From the NCBI GenBank assembly GCA_031290755.1, contig JAITMY010000006.1, forward strand, positions 1-5,791: a stretch of 5,791 bases of DNA. Reading direction: 5' to 3'. The notes under the pieces were generated by a model. It was not told the DNA's origin. It saw only the letters and a list, made by a program, of their open reading frames with translations, and ran no database searches. The first letter of the stretch is position 1; every line of letters starts with the position of its first letter. Positions 4,550-5,791 of the stretch are shown in pieces. Origin of the DNA: Prevotellaceae bacterium (GTDB lineage Bacteria; Bacteroidota; Bacteroidia; Bacteroidales; UBA932). The position numbers were made by a program, and so were the translations under genes.

Positions 4550-5791
4550 ATGAAAAAGATTATACATTCAGCATTAGTATTGGTCGCTGCGCTTGTCTTT
4601 GCTTCTTGCAACGACTTAGACCTCGACCCCATTGGCAGCCTTGACAGCGAGCTGTTCTTCGGTTCCGACCAAGACGCTGTCCTTGCCGTCAACGGCGTGT
4701 ATGCAGGGCTTGTGGAGTCCGAAAGCGTGGTGGTGGCGTGGTGCGTTGGGCTTGGCTCCGACGAAACGCAAAACGGGCAATCAATGCCCGATGGCTCCGG
4801 CGCGGAGCTATCCGCCTTGCAGTTCAACCCCGGGCCCAACCAGCATATCTACTGGATATGGGGCGACCACTACTACGGCATTGCCAACGCCACCGCCCTC
4901 ATCGACAAGCTCAACAACCCCGCCACGCCGGTGTCGGACGCGATACGCAAGCGCGTGCGCGGCGAGGCAGAGTTCCTGCGCGCCTACTACTACTCCATCC
5001 TCGTGCAGATATTTGGCGAGGTGCCGCTGGTCAACCAGTCGGGCATCAACGCAGGGGTGAACGTGGAGCGCGAAGGTGTGCACACTGTCTATGCCGCCGT
5101 GGTGAAGGACTTGGAGAATGCCGCCGCCGACCTCGAGGACTACCCCGACGGCACGGCGTACAACGCAAGCGACAAGGGGCGGGTTACGCAAGGCTCCGCC
5201 TACGGCTTGCTTGCCAAGGTCTATCTGGTGTGGGCGCAAACCGAGGGCGCTACCGACGTGGACGGCAAGTATGCCAAAGCCATTGAGTATGCCGGTAAGG
5301 TTACGGGCTACTCGCTGGAGGAGAAGTTCCACGCCAACTGGGAGAAAACCAACCGCTACGGCAAGGAGTCCCTCTTTGCCGCCAACTACGTGGTTTCGCA
5401 GGAGAGCTTTGGCGACGGCGGCAACCACCTTACGCACTGCGCCTTCTCAAGCGGCTTTAGCCAGCAAACGCCGCACGTGGTGCTATCCGACCGCACCTAC
5501 TACGACCGCTTCGACAGCCGCGACCAGCGCAAGGAGTCAACCTTCCTCTCGCAGGCAATCAACCCCGAAACCAACGAGCTCTTCGTGTTCGATATGCCGC
5601 GCTACGCCAAGAACATTGACTTGGACGCGCCGCTCGCCAGCTCCAAGGTGAAAGAGCTGCAAGCGCCCATCCTGCGCTACGCCGAGGTGCTGCTCACGCG
5701 AGCCGAAGCCGAGATAGAGCGCAGCGGCGGAGACCTCAGCAAGGCGGCGGCGGACATCAACGAAGTACGCCGCCGCGCCTACCGTGTGGAT
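4550..5791 (+). CDS. SusD/RagB-family surface lipoprotein, 3' end cut by the window edge
   Basis: Open from ATG 4550 to the last base, giving 414 codons with no stop. A lipoprotein signal peptide (MKKIIHSALVLVAALVFASC) places the lipidated Cys at residue 20. The acidic run NDLDLDP after it agrees with the surface-export signal of Bacteroidota lipoproteins. Family marks are the early SDQDAVLAVNGVYAGL helix (39-54), GEAEFLRAYYY (138-148) followed by FGEVPLV, and the C-terminal APILRYAEVLLTRAEAE (372-388) with INEVRRRAY close behind. SusD proteins are TPR-based lids that bind ligand over the SusC barrel. The INEVRRRA element usually lies within the last hundred or so residues, so most of the protein is present. 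The start follows SusC by 39 bp in the same operon. Besides the lipid Cys it has C65 and C297, plus three Met (1, 79, 349). Ligand not predictable. Confidence 0.95.
   Translation, partial: MKKIIHSALVLVAALVFASCNDLDLDPIGSLDSELFFGSDQDAVLAVNGVYAGLVESESVVVAWCVGLGSDETQNGQSMPDGSGAELSALQFNPGPNQHIYWIWGDHYYGIANATALIDKLNNPATPVSDAIRKRVRGEAEFLRAYYYSILVQIFGEVPLVNQSGINAGVNVEREGVHTVYAAVVKDLENAAADLEDYPDGTAYNASDKGRVTQGSAYGLLAKVYLVWAQTEGATDVDGKYAKAIEYAGKVTGYSLEEKFHANWEKTNRYGKESLFAANYVVSQESFGDGGNHLTHCAFSSGFSQQTPHVVLSDRTYYDRFDSRDQRKESTFLSQAINPETNELFVFDMPRYAKNIDLDAPLASSKVKELQAPILRYAEVLLTRAEAEIERSGGDLSKAAADINEVRRRAYRVD

Noticed and set aside
4632..5651. Several overlapping ORFs on both strands (4632-5060, 4738-5286, 4808-5437, 5118-5651)
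   Set aside because: All are Arg/Pro/Ala-rich shadow frames of the SusD-like gene, whose own frame is open from 4550 to the window end with clear family motifs.

Overview
The window is from a Bacteroidota genome, most likely a GC-rich Bacteroidales-type organism. The phylum call rests on a SusC/SusD pair, a TAnnTTTG promoter element, A-rich translation starts without a Shine-Dalgarno sequence, and a lipoprotein Cys followed by acidic residues. Genus cannot be decided. All genes lie on the plus strand and look like one operon whose 3' end is cut by the window edge.

Layout. Positions 1-352 hold no conventional gene but are rich in regulatory structure: a pure-pyrimidine (CCT)7 repeat (15-43), a Bacteroidota promoter (65-96), an A-rich 5' leader, a 34-codon ORF with five Cys codons, four of them consecutive (147-251), and an intrinsic terminator hairpin with a T6 tract (279-315). 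Then follow a secreted PstS-like periplasmic binding protein (353-1321), a SusC/RagA TonB-dependent transporter (1328-4510) and a SusD/RagB surface lipoprotein (4550 to beyond 5791). Gaps are 6 and 39 bp.

How the parts may work together. SusD and SusC would capture a ligand at the cell surface and import it across the outer membrane. The binding protein would receive it in the periplasm. No inner-membrane transporter is visible. The leader resembles a trp-type transcription attenuator tuned to cysteine: a segment starting at the last Cys codon (233-243) can pair with the left arm of the terminator (281-291), so a ribosome stalled on the Cys codons would favour read-through and one reaching the leader stop would favour termination. 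Independently, the structural proteins are very poor in sulfur amino acids: no Cys in the 1382 residues of the binding protein plus SusC, and only three Met in their mature forms together. Such sulfur sparing is known for proteins made during sulfur starvation. The two observations point to a cysteine-repressed outer-membrane uptake system for a sulfur source. That function is an inference; the substrate cannot be read from the sequence.
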